NCBI GenBank assembly: GCA_910576985.1
Contig: CAJTLA010000008.1
Coordinates: 1 to 35,462, forward strand
Reading direction: 5' to 3'
DNA length: 35,462 nucleotides
Source: an uncultured Bacilli bacterium
GTDB lineage: Bacteria > Bacillota_I > Bacilli_A > RF39 > UBA660
Part shown: positions 22,359 to 29,729 of the stretch, in pieces
Layout: the number at the start of each line of letters is the position of its first letter
Position numbering within the stretch: the first letter of the stretch is position 1
Translations under genes and position numbers: made by a program
The notes under the pieces: generated by a model
Seen by the model: only the letters and a program-made list of their open reading frames with translations
The model's database searches: none
Told to the model about the DNA's origin: nothing

Positions 22359-23573
22359 TTAAGAATCCTCGCCCCAATCTTTTCCATCTACCATTCTAGT
22401 AACCAACATAGAAGAAGTAACATCCCCTGTGACATTCAAACAAGTAGCTGGTGGATCTACCAACCAAGCAATAGTTGCAATAATTGGAAACGCACTTGCT
22501 GGAAAATGATAAAGACTCACAATCAACATTTCTCCAATCAGACCACCACCTGGAATACCAGACATCACAACACCACTCAGTACTGCAATTAAAAGAGCAA
22601 TGAAATATGTGTCAATTCCAGTAAAAGGAACACCAAATATTCCAAACAAGAAAACAATTTTTAAAATAGCTGCCATACTAGAACCTTCCATATGCATTGT
22701 TGCCCCAATTGGCATACAAATTTCTCTTACATCTTTTGGGATTTTCATATCTTTAGCTGCCTCTAAATTAGATGGCAAACTTGCCAATGAAGATTGTGTA
22801 GCAAGTGAAGTAAGTGCTGGTGCAAAAGCGTGACGATAAAAACGTTTTACTCCTTTTTTCTTATGAGATAAATACGCATAAATAGTATACATAACAAAGA
22901 AATAAACAATACACATACCATAATATAATAACATACTTCTAGCATAACTTCCAAGTAAATTAGGTCCAAACTCTCCTACCAATGAAGCAAAATAAGCACC
23001 CAATCCAATTGGAGCATAATACATAATAATGCCAATAAACTTCATCATCACCTTTGACAAAGTTTCCAAACCTCTAGCAATCTTTTCTCCATCTTTTCCA
23101 AGCAAACTAATACTAACTCCAAACACAATAGAAAAAATAATCAATGGTAACATATTGGCTTTTGATAACAATGAAGAAAAATCAGACACAGTCAACATCG
23201 CAACAATTTTACTTCCAATATCTACCGACTCCTGTGTTTCTACATTAAGAGCAATATTCGCATTCCCAACTGGATCCACAATCAGTGAAACAATCAACAT
23301 GAGTACTGCTGCAATAAAACTAGTAACAAAAAAGGTAAAAAACAAATATTTTAAAATTTTGCCAAGTCGTTTCATATTCACCATATTAGCAATCGATGAT
23401 GATATAGTGAAAAAAACAAGTGGAACCACCAAGGTATACATCAAATTTAAAAAGACATCTCCAAATGGCTTTAATACGGTAGCCTTTTCTTTAAAGATAA
23501 CACCAATCAGTGCTCCAATCAAAACAGAACCAATCAAAATAAGCGGAAAAACAAACGCTTTTTTCTGTTTCAT
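22359..23573 (-). CDS. Dicarboxylate/amino acid:cation symporter (DAACS family)
   Basis: Integral membrane transporter of 404 aa, normal length for the GltP/SstT-like family. Eight or so hydrophobic helices. Family motifs: the serine-rich loop TSLATQSSLASLPSNLEAAK (HP1 region), MPIGATMHMEGSSMAAI (TM7 region), SGIPGGGLIGEM (HP2 loop) and VDPPATCLNVTGDVTSSMLVTRM (TM8 ligand site). It should take up a dicarboxylate or a small amino acid with Na+ or H+. GGGAGGTT ribosome site. It lies downstream of a terminator, so it is probably transcribed alone. Confidence 0.93.
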   Translation of the reverse strand: MKQKKAFVFPLILIGSVLIGALIGVIFKEKATVLKPFGDVFLNLMYTLVVPLVFFTISSSIANMVNMKRLGKILKYLFFTFFVTSFIAAVLMLIVSLIVDPVGNANIALNVETQESVDIGSKIVAMLTVSDFSSLLSKANMLPLIIFSIVFGVSISLLGKDGEKIARGLETLSKVMMKFIGIIMYYAPIGLGAYFASLVGEFGPNLLGSYARSMLLYYGMCIVYFFVMYTIYAYLSHKKKGVKRFYRHAFAPALTSLATQSSLASLPSNLEAAKDMKIPKDVREICMPIGATMHMEGSSMAAILKIVFLFGIFGVPFTGIDTYFIALLIAVLSGVVMSGIPGGGLIGEMLIVSLYHFPASAFPIIATIAWLVDPPATCLNVTGDVTSSMLVTRMVDGKDWGEDS

Positions 23574-23604
23574 AAATCTAACCTCCCAGTAAAATATATG
23601 AAAT

Positions 23605-23633
23605 TAAAAAAAAAATATCTCAAAAGATATTTT
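23605..23633 (-). terminator. Terminator of the desulfurase-thioredoxin operon
   Basis: Minus-strand 9-bp stem AAAATATCT/AGATATTTT, loop of four, with a ten-base T-run, overlapping the last stop codon. Confidence 0.75.
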
Positions 23634-24855
23634 ACGAAAACTGAAACATCAACCATTCTGGCTTTACAAACAATAAAATTCCAATCAACACCATAATAAT
23701 TCCACCAATCAAATGAGAATACTTAGCATAACGATTTGATATCCCACTCACTTTCATAGTCATCATAGCAATCACAAAAACCAAAAGATCATCAATCAAA
23801 AAGAAGAAAATATAAATGAAAATATTCATAGCATATTCCAAAGTTGACAATTCATTAATCGCGAGTACTTGAGTAAAAACAAGAGGAAGTCCTGCAGAAC
23901 AAGCAAGTTCTACAATATTCACAGAAATTGCCAAAGTAATAACTCCAACCAAAGCCAAAAGAAAGCTTCTTTCAGAAGTAATACGTTTAATTTTAGACAA
24001 TGTTTTTTTTCTCTTCTCTTCTCCTACCACCATACAGCCATCATCCTTAGAACGAGAAAAACTATATAAATTCCAAACTCCAGCAATCAAAGCAATTGCC
24101 GCAATTCCTCTTTGAACCCAAGTAATCGAAGTAATCGATATTGCTACCTTTAACCAAGAAATCATAAACAATAAATATATGATAGCAGAAGTGAGTAAAA
24201 AAGTAACACCCAAGATCCACATCTTTTTACGATCTTTCATACCAATTAGCATACTAATTAAAAATAATAGCACCCACATAGCACAAGGATTAAATCCATC
24301 AATCGCTCCCATAACAGTAGCCAATAATGGAAGAGAAATGGCTTTGGCATCGATCTCTCCAAAAAAAGGAACTGTAATGGGTAAAGTATTATTTTGATTT
24401 TCCTCTTCCTGGTTACTATCTTCTTGTTCCTTATAATCAGAAATATATCCTTCCTTTTTCACTTTCTCTACAATATCAACACTCTTTTCCTTTGAATAAC
24501 GTTCAATAAAATGCTCAATTTGTCTAGCAATATTATCATTATATCCAGTAAGTCCAGTATCACCAATTACAGTATAAGGAACATAACTATTCTCTGTCCC
24601 AAGTGTCTTTTTCACCTGATCCATCAAATTAGAATATTCTGGATTCTGAGTCACTTCATACATTTCAATAGACAAATTAGAATACCGCTTTTCTAACTCT
24701 TTTAATAGCTCCTTTTCATTCGCACAATGGGGGCAAGACTGAGAATAAAATAAATGTAATTTTACTTGTTCTAACGCATTTCCTACCATTGGACAAAAAA
24801 GAAATAAAACAGCAAACAGAAGGAAACTTAACCGCCAATGTTTTGTTTGATCCAT
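23632..24855 (-). CDS. Secreted thioredoxin-fold/CcdA-like transmembrane thiol reductase fusion
   Basis: Protein of 407 aa. Signal or anchor helix (residues 8-28), then an extracytoplasmic thioredoxin/glutaredoxin-like domain with active site QSCPHCANE (about 36-44) and cis-proline segment VPYTVIG. An acidic linker (QEDSNQEEENQNN) leads to a CcdA/DsbD-type membrane domain of about six helices. Its paired cysteines are in GFNPCAMWVL and VELACSAGLPL. The family moves electrons across the membrane from cytoplasmic thioredoxin to outside thiols. The ATG overlaps the end of the thioredoxin-like gene by 28 bases. The cytoplasmic partner may be that 88-aa protein (inference). Confidence 0.88.
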   Translation of the reverse strand: MDQTKHWRLSFLLFAVLFLFCPMVGNALEQVKLHLFYSQSCPHCANEKELLKELEKRYSNLSIEMYEVTQNPEYSNLMDQVKKTLGTENSYVPYTVIGDTGLTGYNDNIARQIEHFIERYSKEKSVDIVEKVKKEGYISDYKEQEDSNQEEENQNNTLPITVPFFGEIDAKAISLPLLATVMGAIDGFNPCAMWVLLFLISMLIGMKDRKKMWILGVTFLLTSAIIYLLFMISWLKVAISITSITWVQRGIAAIALIAGVWNLYSFSRSKDDGCMVVGEEKRKKTLSKIKRITSERSFLLALVGVITLAISVNIVELACSAGLPLVFTQVLAINELSTLEYAMNIFIYIFFFLIDDLLVFVIAMMTMKVSGISNRYAKYSHLIGGIIMVLIGILLFVKPEWLMFQFS

Positions 24856-25094
24856 TCTAGTACCTCCTCTTCCTTTTTTTCACCAATCAACCGAGAAATT
24901 TCTTCCCCATTTTTTTCAAAAATTAACACAGGAATTTTATCACCAACTTGATATTTAGAAACCTTTTCAGAATCAAAATCCAAATCCAATAAACACCATT
25001 CAATCTCTTGAAACACATCTCTAGCGTGATTCCATATCTTTTGCATTACCAAACAACTACTACACCAAATAGCGCTAATTTGTACAATCCTCAT
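24828..25094 (-). CDS. Short thioredoxin-like protein
   Basis: Cytoplasmic protein of 88 aa. Active site IWCSSCLVM (cysteines at about 12 and 15), cis-proline in KIPVLIFEKNG, and final helix EEEVLEWIKQNI; it has the core thioredoxin fold with shortened N-terminus and helices. It overlaps the pentapeptide gene by four bases (ATGA) and is itself overlapped by the CcdA fusion gene, so the three are translated together. Probable electron donor to the membrane reductase (inference). Confidence 0.85.
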   Translation of the reverse strand: MRIVQISAIWCSSCLVMQKIWNHARDVFQEIEWCLLDLDFDSEKVSKYQVGDKIPVLIFEKNGEEISRLIGEKKEEEVLEWIKQNIGG

Positions 25095-25690
25095 TCTAAA
25101 TCCTCCTTCAAAACAAGACCTAACATTGGAAGAAAGACAGTTGCCTGACAGGACTGAATCACAAGCCCATTCAAATCCTCAAGATTCACAATCAAACCAG
25201 AAATTTGATCAGTTCTAAAATCTATCGTTCTAAGTGAAGTACAATGAAAATCTGCTTTTTCTAACTGACAATGCTGCCATTCTACTTTATCTAATTTACA
25301 GCCAGAAAACCCTGCCTCTGTAAAATTAGTTTCCAAAAATCCACTTTTTTTTAAAATACTTCCATTAAAATTACTGCAATAAGCAATACAATGTTTTATA
25401 TGACTTCCAATCCATGTACTATGACTAAAGTCTCCTCCAACCATATTACAATTATCAAACTGCACAGAAAGAAAACTAGAAGAGCCAAAATGAGCGCCTG
25501 AAAAATCACATTGTTTAAATAAAACATTTTCAAACAATTTAGACTCAAAATTTCCAACAAAAGTGATTCTTTCAAAAATACAATTTTGAAACTCAATATA
25601 ACTTAAAATTTCCTCCCATATTTCTTCTTGAAATAATGTATCTGTAACATATTCTAACGATGCAACTTCAGAATATGTTTTTTTATCCAC
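25091..25690 (-). CDS. Pentapeptide-repeat protein
   Basis: Protein of 199 aa built from A/C-[D/N]-[L/F]-x-x units (QCDFSGAHF, NCNMVGGDFS, YCSNFNGS, ETNFTEAGF, GCKLDKVEW, KADFHCTS, TIDFRTD). These form a right-handed quadrilateral beta-helix as in Qnr/McbG-type proteins. The C-terminus ENDS ...LVIQSCQATVFLPMLGLVLK, the capping pattern of that group. Starts: TTG at 25708 or GTG at 25690; AAAGG lies about 11 bases before GTG, and GTG starts at the more natural MDKKTY, so I prefer it, with modest certainty. It overlaps the desulfurase stop. Role beside redox genes is unknown. Confidence 0.8.
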   Translation of the reverse strand: MDKKTYSEVASLEYVTDTLFQEEIWEEILSYIEFQNCIFERITFVGNFESKLFENVLFKQCDFSGAHFGSSSFLSVQFDNCNMVGGDFSHSTWIGSHIKHCIAYCSNFNGSILKKSGFLETNFTEAGFSGCKLDKVEWQHCQLEKADFHCTSLRTIDFRTDQISGLIVNLEDLNGLVIQSCQATVFLPMLGLVLKEDLE

Positions 25691-26804
25691 GAATTTGTAA
25701 CCTTTCAATTACTTCTATTAATGCTTTTACAAAATAACAAATTTCATCTTTTGTAGTCAAATGAGAAATACTCACTCGGACACTACTAGTGGCATATGAC
25801 TCATCATGTGTAAGAGCCATAACTGCAGTAGATGGACTTCCCCCTTTTGAACAAGCAGTCTGTGTAGAAATAAAAATATCTTTTTCTTCTAAAGCATGTT
25901 GTAATGTTTCAGGTTTCAATCTAGGTACACTAAAATTTAAAATATGAGGAATAGAAGTTTGTGGACTATTAATATGTACCATATCCATCTGAGACAATTG
26001 TTCTCTCAAATATTGGTTCAATTCTTCGATTTGATTCGATTCCATATTCTTAAAAGCCAAACGAAGTGCTTTTGATAACGAAACAATCAAAGCCAAAGCT
26101 GGTGTTCCACTCCTCCAAATTGTAGTACTTTTCCCACCATGAATCAATGGTTGCAACACAACTGATTCCTTTTTTACAAGAACACCAATTCCCTTCATTC
26201 CATAAAACTTATGTGCTGAAAAACTAACCAAATCAATATCTTTCAAAGGAATCGTTACCTTTCCAATACTTTGAGTCATATCCACGTGAAAAAAGCATTT
26301 TGGATAAGATTTTAATAATTCCGCAATTTCAGTAATTGGTTGCAAAATTCCAAGTTCACTACTTACAGACCCAATAGAAACCAATATGGTATCATCCCTT
26401 AATAAACTTTTTAGTGACTCTAAATCAACTTTTCCTTCTTGATCCAATGGAGCAAAATCCACTTCAAATCCCAGTGAAACCAAATATTGAAGAGGCGCAA
26501 TCACAGAAGAATGTTCCAATTCTGTTGTAATAATATGCTTTCCACGATTTTGATACTGAAAAGCAATTCCCTTAATCGCAGTATTATTTGATTCAGATGA
26601 ACCACTTGTATAAATAATTTCACTAGATTTCACACCCAATAAATGAGAAATCTGATCTGTTGCCTCATTCATTAAAGCATTGGCTTCAATTCCTAAACGA
26701 TGCAACGAATTTGGATTTCCAATAAAATTGTGACACGTTTTTACGTAACTGTCTATCACTTCCTCATTTACTGGCGTTGTTGCCGAATAGTCTAAATATG
26801 TCAT
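25683..26804 (-). CDS. Cysteine desulfurase, NifS/IscS-like (group I)
   Basis: PLP enzyme of 373 aa that removes sulfur from cysteine for Fe-S clusters or thiolation. Start motif MTYLDYSATTPVNEEV; phosphate-binding TSGSSESNNTAIKG; HVDMTQSIGK with PLP-contacting D and Q; Schiff-base lysine in SFSAHKFYGMKG; active cysteine in STQTACSKGGSPS. The frame reaches 26837, but the ATG at 26804 has GGTGAT five bases before it and matches the family start. Heads an operon with pentapeptide, thioredoxin-like and CcdA-type genes, without an adjacent scaffold protein or thiolase (mnmA). Confidence 0.93.
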   Translation of the reverse strand: MTYLDYSATTPVNEEVIDSYVKTCHNFIGNPNSLHRLGIEANALMNEATDQISHLLGVKSSEIIYTSGSSESNNTAIKGIAFQYQNRGKHIITTELEHSSVIAPLQYLVSLGFEVDFAPLDQEGKVDLESLKSLLRDDTILVSIGSVSSELGILQPITEIAELLKSYPKCFFHVDMTQSIGKVTIPLKDIDLVSFSAHKFYGMKGIGVLVKKESVVLQPLIHGGKSTTIWRSGTPALALIVSLSKALRLAFKNMESNQIEELNQYLREQLSQMDMVHINSPQTSIPHILNFSVPRLKPETLQHALEEKDIFISTQTACSKGGSPSTAVMALTHDESYATSSVRVSISHLTTKDEICYFVKALIEVIERLQIRG

Positions 26805-26819
26805 ATAATCACCATTTTG

Positions 26820-26898
26820 ATTGTACCACAAAATCAAAGAAAAAAAAATAACTTCTCACAATTATTCACTTTTGTGTCTAATTGAGACAAACTTAGAC
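26820..26898 (-). promoter_or_regulatory. Desulfurase promoter -10 and upstream overlapping palindromes
   Basis: TACAAT with an extended TGG (26820-26825 region) lies 16 bases upstream of the desulfurase ATG. Further upstream two palindromes overlap: TGTCT-N5-AGACA (26875-26889) and GTCTAA-N11-TTAGAC (26876-26898). They sit between the divergent desulfurase and RNA candidate 2 promoters. Confidence 0.35.
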
Positions 26899-26925
26899 TA
26901 AACACAGGAAAATCGATATATCTAG

Positions 26926-26955
26926 TTTACAAGCTTCTAAAAACTGTGCTATAAT
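26926..26955 (+). promoter_or_regulatory. Promoter of structured RNA candidate 2
   Basis: TTTACA, 18-base spacer, TATAAT (26950-26955) inside TGTGCTATAATG, the same core as the promoter at 11517-11545. Confidence 0.7.
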
Positions 26956-26961
26956 GCAAAT

Positions 26962-27092
26962 GGATATGTTTGAGTGCACTAGATTCTTACCTGAGAGCTA
27001 GTCATCACTTCCGATGATTAATATCGATTAATCATAACCATAATCAAATATATCCTTAAAAATGAAAAAAAGCAAATAAAATTGCTTTTTTT
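26962..27092 (+). ncRNA. Unrecognised compact structured RNA, about 130 nt
   Basis: The expected 5' end GGATATGTTTGA (26962-26973) pairs with TCAAATATATCC (27044-27055): 12 bp, one G-U. Inside are three hairpins. The first is ACTAG-TTCTT/GAGAG-CTAGT (26978-27002, one bulged A, loop ACCT). The second is CATC/GATG with loop ACTTCC (27003-27016). The third is ATGATTAAT/ATTAATCAT with loop ATCG (27014-27035), which competes with the second for three bases. This makes a multibranch junction. An intrinsic terminator follows, AAGCAA/TTGCTT then T-run (27070-27092). There is no reading frame and no plus-strand gene downstream. I cannot assign a known family; it is too short and branched for 6S. Confidence 0.65.
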
Positions 27093-27116
27093 ATATAAAA
27101 CGATTAAACTTCTAAC

Positions 27117-27253
27117 TGGTAGTCTGTATGGGATTCGAACCCACGTATGCCACCTTGAGAGGCACCCTCTCAAGTATAAATCACATTTAAAAATTTTCAA
27201 AAAGCATTGAAAAATCTTGAAAAAATCGAGATTTTTTTTAAATATTACAGACC
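27117..27253 (-). pseudogene. tRNA-Glu(CUC)-like gene interrupted by AT-rich sequence
   Basis: The 3' half is a good tRNA: anticodon-loop bases CTCTCAA, T-arm GTGGG-TTCGAAT-CCCAT, acceptor strand ACAGACT, discriminator A and CCA, close to the intact tRNA-Glu(CUC) at 27384-27459. A matching 5' acceptor strand GGTCTGT lies 137 bases upstream of the CCA end (27247-27253). Between them the D-arm is replaced by about 72 bases of A/T-rich sequence with a terminator-like hairpin (27210-27236). The anticodon arm has become a 9-bp inverted repeat CTTGAGAGG-N3-CCTCTCAAG (27154-27174). It cannot fold as a normal tRNA without removing the insert, and its anticodon stem is degraded. Confidence 0.7.
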
Positions 27254-27272
27254 ACTTTTTTAAGCTTTTTTT

Positions 27273-27302
27273 GGGGCTTTTTGAAAAATCCGCCCCTTTT
27301 TT
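27273..27302 (+). terminator. Plus-strand terminator hairpin
   Basis: GGGGC/GCCCC stem with 14-base A/T loop, followed by six T; a second stop for plus-strand transcripts passing RNA candidate 2. Confidence 0.55.
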
Positions 27303-27332
27303 AATTTTGGGGCTGTCCAAAATTTTTTCTTT

Positions 27333-27371
27333 AAAAAATTGCCTATATAACAAATTCCATATAGACAATTT
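27333..27371 (-). terminator. Terminator of tRNA-Glu(CUC)
   Basis: Minus-strand 13-bp stem AAATTGTCTATAT/ATATAGGCAATTT (one G-U), loop of ten, then T-run. It separates the intact tRNA from the interrupted copy. Confidence 0.8.
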
Positions 27372-27383
27372 TATTATTCTTTA

Positions 27384-27459
27384 TGGTAGTCTGCACGGGA
27401 TTTGAACCCGTACATATGCGCTTGAGAGGCGCACGTGTTAACCCTTTCACCAGCAGACC
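27384..27459 (-). tRNA. tRNA-Glu(CUC)
   Basis: 76 bases with encoded CCA. Acceptor GGTCTGC/GCAGACT (first pair G-U), anticodon CTC in TGCGCCTCTCAAGCGCA, T-loop GTTCAAAT. Its leader contains a 13-bp hairpin AGTAATG...CATTACT (27464-27491). Confidence 0.94.
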
Positions 27460-27491
27460 ATATAGTAATGCCTTTTTCAAAAGACATTACT

Positions 27492-27520
27492 ATAATATCA
27501 TAAACAGTCCTTTTTTACAA
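27492..27520 (-). promoter_or_regulatory. Promoter of tRNA-Glu(CUC)
   Basis: Minus strand TTGTAA, 17-base spacer, TATTAT. Between here and the esterase stop (27521-27658) I see no gene. Confidence 0.6.
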
Positions 27521-27658
27521 TAGTTTTACAGAACTTTACTCATAAATAAGTAACAGTGTTAATTAAAATAGTAAACACTCGTTTTAAAAGAAAAAGAGAA
27601 TTTACTTTTTAATTCAACGATAGAAAACGTAGTAATGATAATTTAATCTATAAAATTA

Positions 27659-28555
27659 TTATTGATAAATCTTACTTAACCAATTGTCTATTAAACGAAT
27701 CCAATCTCCTCTAGCACCAAATCCATGAGGATATTTATTCAATACTTTTGATTCAATATTTTTATTTAATTTATTTAATAAATTTACCAGTGCATTAAAT
27801 TGGTTATAAAATGGATCTTCAGTTCCATAAACATAATATGTTGGTGGTAAATCAAAATCTTTAAATGTGCTTTCATTCAAATCTGCAACGGATAATCTTC
27901 CATAAAAAGAATATTCCATAATAACTGCATTAGGTGTAGATGATATCTCATCTATCTTATCTGGAATATAATTACTATCAAGTGATGTTCCATTAATGTC
28001 CCCATTATATTCTAAAACTGCTCTACCATTTGCAATTCCACCTGCTGAAAAACCAACAACTGCGATTTTTTCTTCACCAATACCAAACTTCTTTGATTTA
28101 CTTCTAACAATTTTAATTGCTCTTGCTATATCTATTCCTGATTCTCTTTCTGTATAAGGTCTTACTCTATAATGTACTACAAAAGAGATATATCCTTCTT
28201 TAACAAAAGCTTCTGCTACTTCTTTTCCTTCAGTATTTTCTGAGCTAAACATAAATGCTCCACCAAGACTTACTAGCATAGCACCTTTTACTTTCACTCC
28301 TTCTGGAACATTATAGATTGTCATATATGGCTCAAATCCTGGTTCATCAAAGTAATTACCATTATTTTCAGTATAATTAGTTGTCTTTGGCATATTACCT
28401 TTATTCCATAAATAAATGATATCTGAATCTGTATTTTCTCTTTGCTCTTTAGAATAATAATCATAAACATTAATATCATCATTTTTCTTTTTATTAGAAC
28501 AACCTACAGCACAAACAGTTAATAAAATTATAACAACTAAACTAATTCGTTTCAT
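27659..28555 (-). CDS. Alpha/beta-hydrolase lipoprotein (esterase-like)
   Basis: Protein of 298 aa. MKRISLVVIILLTVCAVGC is a lipoprotein signal with lipobox AVGC. The mature part has the alpha/beta-hydrolase fold: GAMLVSLGGAFMF (oxyanion region), nucleophile elbow GFSAGG, acid DPF in YYVYGTEDPF and histidine in KYPHGFG. This matches esterase/acetylxylan-esterase-like enzymes (BD-FAE type) acting outside the membrane. Start at 28555 with a perfect AGGAGG; the frame continues 25 codons upstream into the DUF4405 gene, eight bases away, so the two were one operon. Substrate unknown. Confidence 0.88.
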   Translation of the reverse strand: MKRISLVVIILLTVCAVGCSNKKKNDDINVYDYYSKEQRENTDSDIIYLWNKGNMPKTTNYTENNGNYFDEPGFEPYMTIYNVPEGVKVKGAMLVSLGGAFMFSSENTEGKEVAEAFVKEGYISFVVHYRVRPYTERESGIDIARAIKIVRSKSKKFGIGEEKIAVVGFSAGGIANGRAVLEYNGDINGTSLDSNYIPDKIDEISSTPNAVIMEYSFYGRLSVADLNESTFKDFDLPPTYYVYGTEDPFYNQFNALVNLLNKLNKNIESKVLNKYPHGFGARGDWIRLIDNWLSKIYQ

Positions 28556-28563
28556 AAAACCTC

Positions 28564-28992
28564 CTACATTACACTTGTCCAGAGATACGATTTTGTTAAG
28601 GTATATAGTAAATACATACTTATCAAGCAAGTAAGCATAGCATAAATAATATATACAACTATTTTTATAGTTTCATTTTTAGTAAATTTATTTATTAACG
28701 GTTTTAAATGAAAACCTATATGGATTAGCATAAAAATAAGAGCAAGCCTACCAAATATATAATGTGATAACATCAGTTTAAGCGAAGAACTTATTTTGAA
28801 ATTAAAAATTGATGAAGTAATTAATCCTAAACCAATAGTAATAAAATAAACTGCAAAAACCATTACATCTACAACATAAAGTATTTTAATTTTACTTTTT
28901 ACTTTTTTTAAATTTTTAGTTATTTGTTTAATCCATTTAAAATTTAAGACTATATGAATCATAACCACGCATAAAATACGTGGTTTGCTCAC
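28564..28992 (-). pseudogene. DUF4405-like membrane protein, 5' end replaced by IS200/IS605 element
   Basis: The readable frame is 142 aa, but its first ten residues (MSKPRILCVV) are encoded by the terminal hairpins of the adjacent insertion element. Native sequence begins at about MIHIVLNFKWIKQITKNLKK (28962). It keeps two or three membrane helices with the conserved histidines of IHIGFHLKPLI. DUF4405 proteins normally start with a further helix and a histidine-containing HExLG segment, missing here. DUF4405 is a four-helix, cytochrome-b-like family. Probably inactive, though a truncated product could be made. Confidence 0.7.
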
Positions 28993-29660
28993 CCCTGTAC
29001 GGGGATAATACTAGCCAGCATCTAAAAGGTGCTGGCTTTCTCTTTGTTCAATCCCTTTTGCTATTTATTCTTCGCTACCCATTAAATGGGTTTTTATATT
29101 CTTTTTTAGTTAATTTATCACTCATTATATCTTCTTTTTCTTGATCCTGTATATATTTTCTTATTGTTGCCTCATTCAATCCCACTGTACTTACATAATA
29201 TCCTACTGCCCAGAAATTTCTATTTCCAAATTTATATTTTAAATTGGCATGTTTTTTGAACAGCATTACTGTACTTTTTCCTTTTAAATAACCCATAAAT
29301 TCTGACACACTATATTTTGGTGGGATTGAAAGTAATAAATGTACATGATCTGGCATAAGATGTCCTTCTTCTATTTTCACACCTTTATACCTACACAAAT
29401 TCGATATTATTTCACTTAAATCTTTTCTTAATTGATTATATATTACTTTCCTACGATATTTTGGAATAAACACTATATGATATTTGCACATCCACTTTGA
29501 ATGTGATAAACTATTTGCCAGAAGGCATCGCTCCTTTACTGATATAATTGGCTTGAACAACTTTATTATATCATGTCGTGATGCCTTCACCTTTACTTAA
29601 GTGTTAATCTCACTCGCATAGCGAGTGGTTTTTTGTAGTTGCTTTACGCAACTACCCCCT
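28963..29660 (-). mobile_element. IS200/IS605-family element (tnpA only)
   Basis: About 0.7 kb with one HUH transposase gene and clusters of hairpins at both ends instead of terminal inverted repeats, as usual for this family. Right end: AACCACG/CGTGGTT (28963-28985), CCCC/GGGG (28992-29004), AGCCAGCA/TGCTGGCT (29013-29037). Left end: CACTCGC/GCGAGTG (29611-29627) and GTAGTTGC/GCAACTAC (29635-29655). Exact cleavage points cannot be fixed without an empty site. Confidence 0.8.
29075..29521 (-). CDS. tnpA: IS200/IS605 transposase TnpA (HUH/Y1)
   Basis: About 148 aa from the chosen start, matching the family length. SLSHSKWMCKYHIVFIPKYRRKVIYNQ at the start, metal-binding HUH motif in MPDHVHLLLSIPP, FMGYLKGKST, and catalytic tyrosine in IRKYIQDQEKED. 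The frame extends 23 codons further, but a TATAAT box near 29570 and the AAAGGAG site near 29530 lie inside that extension. The family start (M)ANSLSHSKW corresponds to a CTG at 29521, so initiation is probably at this CTG, a likely mutated ATG. The protein itself looks intact. Confidence 0.88.
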   Translation of the reverse strand: MANSLSHSKWMCKYHIVFIPKYRRKVIYNQLRKDLSEIISNLCRYKGVKIEEGHLMPDHVHLLLSIPPKYSVSEFMGYLKGKSTVMLFKKHANLKYKFGNRNFWAVGYYVSTVGLNEATIRKYIQDQEKEDIMSDKLTKKEYKNPFNG

Positions 29661-29670
29661 AAAGGATAAT

Positions 29671-29705
29671 AAAAAGAGGCCTGAATTTTCATTCAGCACC
29701 CTCTT
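29671..29705 (-). terminator. Terminator of the M26-like protease gene
   Basis: Minus-strand stem AAGAGG plus CTGAAT pairing with ATTCAG plus CTCTT, loop GAAA, followed by five T; 25 bases beyond the stop codon. Confidence 0.8.
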
Positions 29706-29729
29706 AATGTTTAAGAATCTTGATTTGTC

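Noticed and set aside
22284..23592. Plus-strand open frames opposite the symporter
   Set aside because: Antisense shadows of a clear transporter gene with no ribosome sites.
27018..27368. 116-aa minus-strand open frame
   Set aside because: It runs through the RNA 2 terminator, the tRNA relic and AT-rich repeats, and has no ribosome site or family resemblance.
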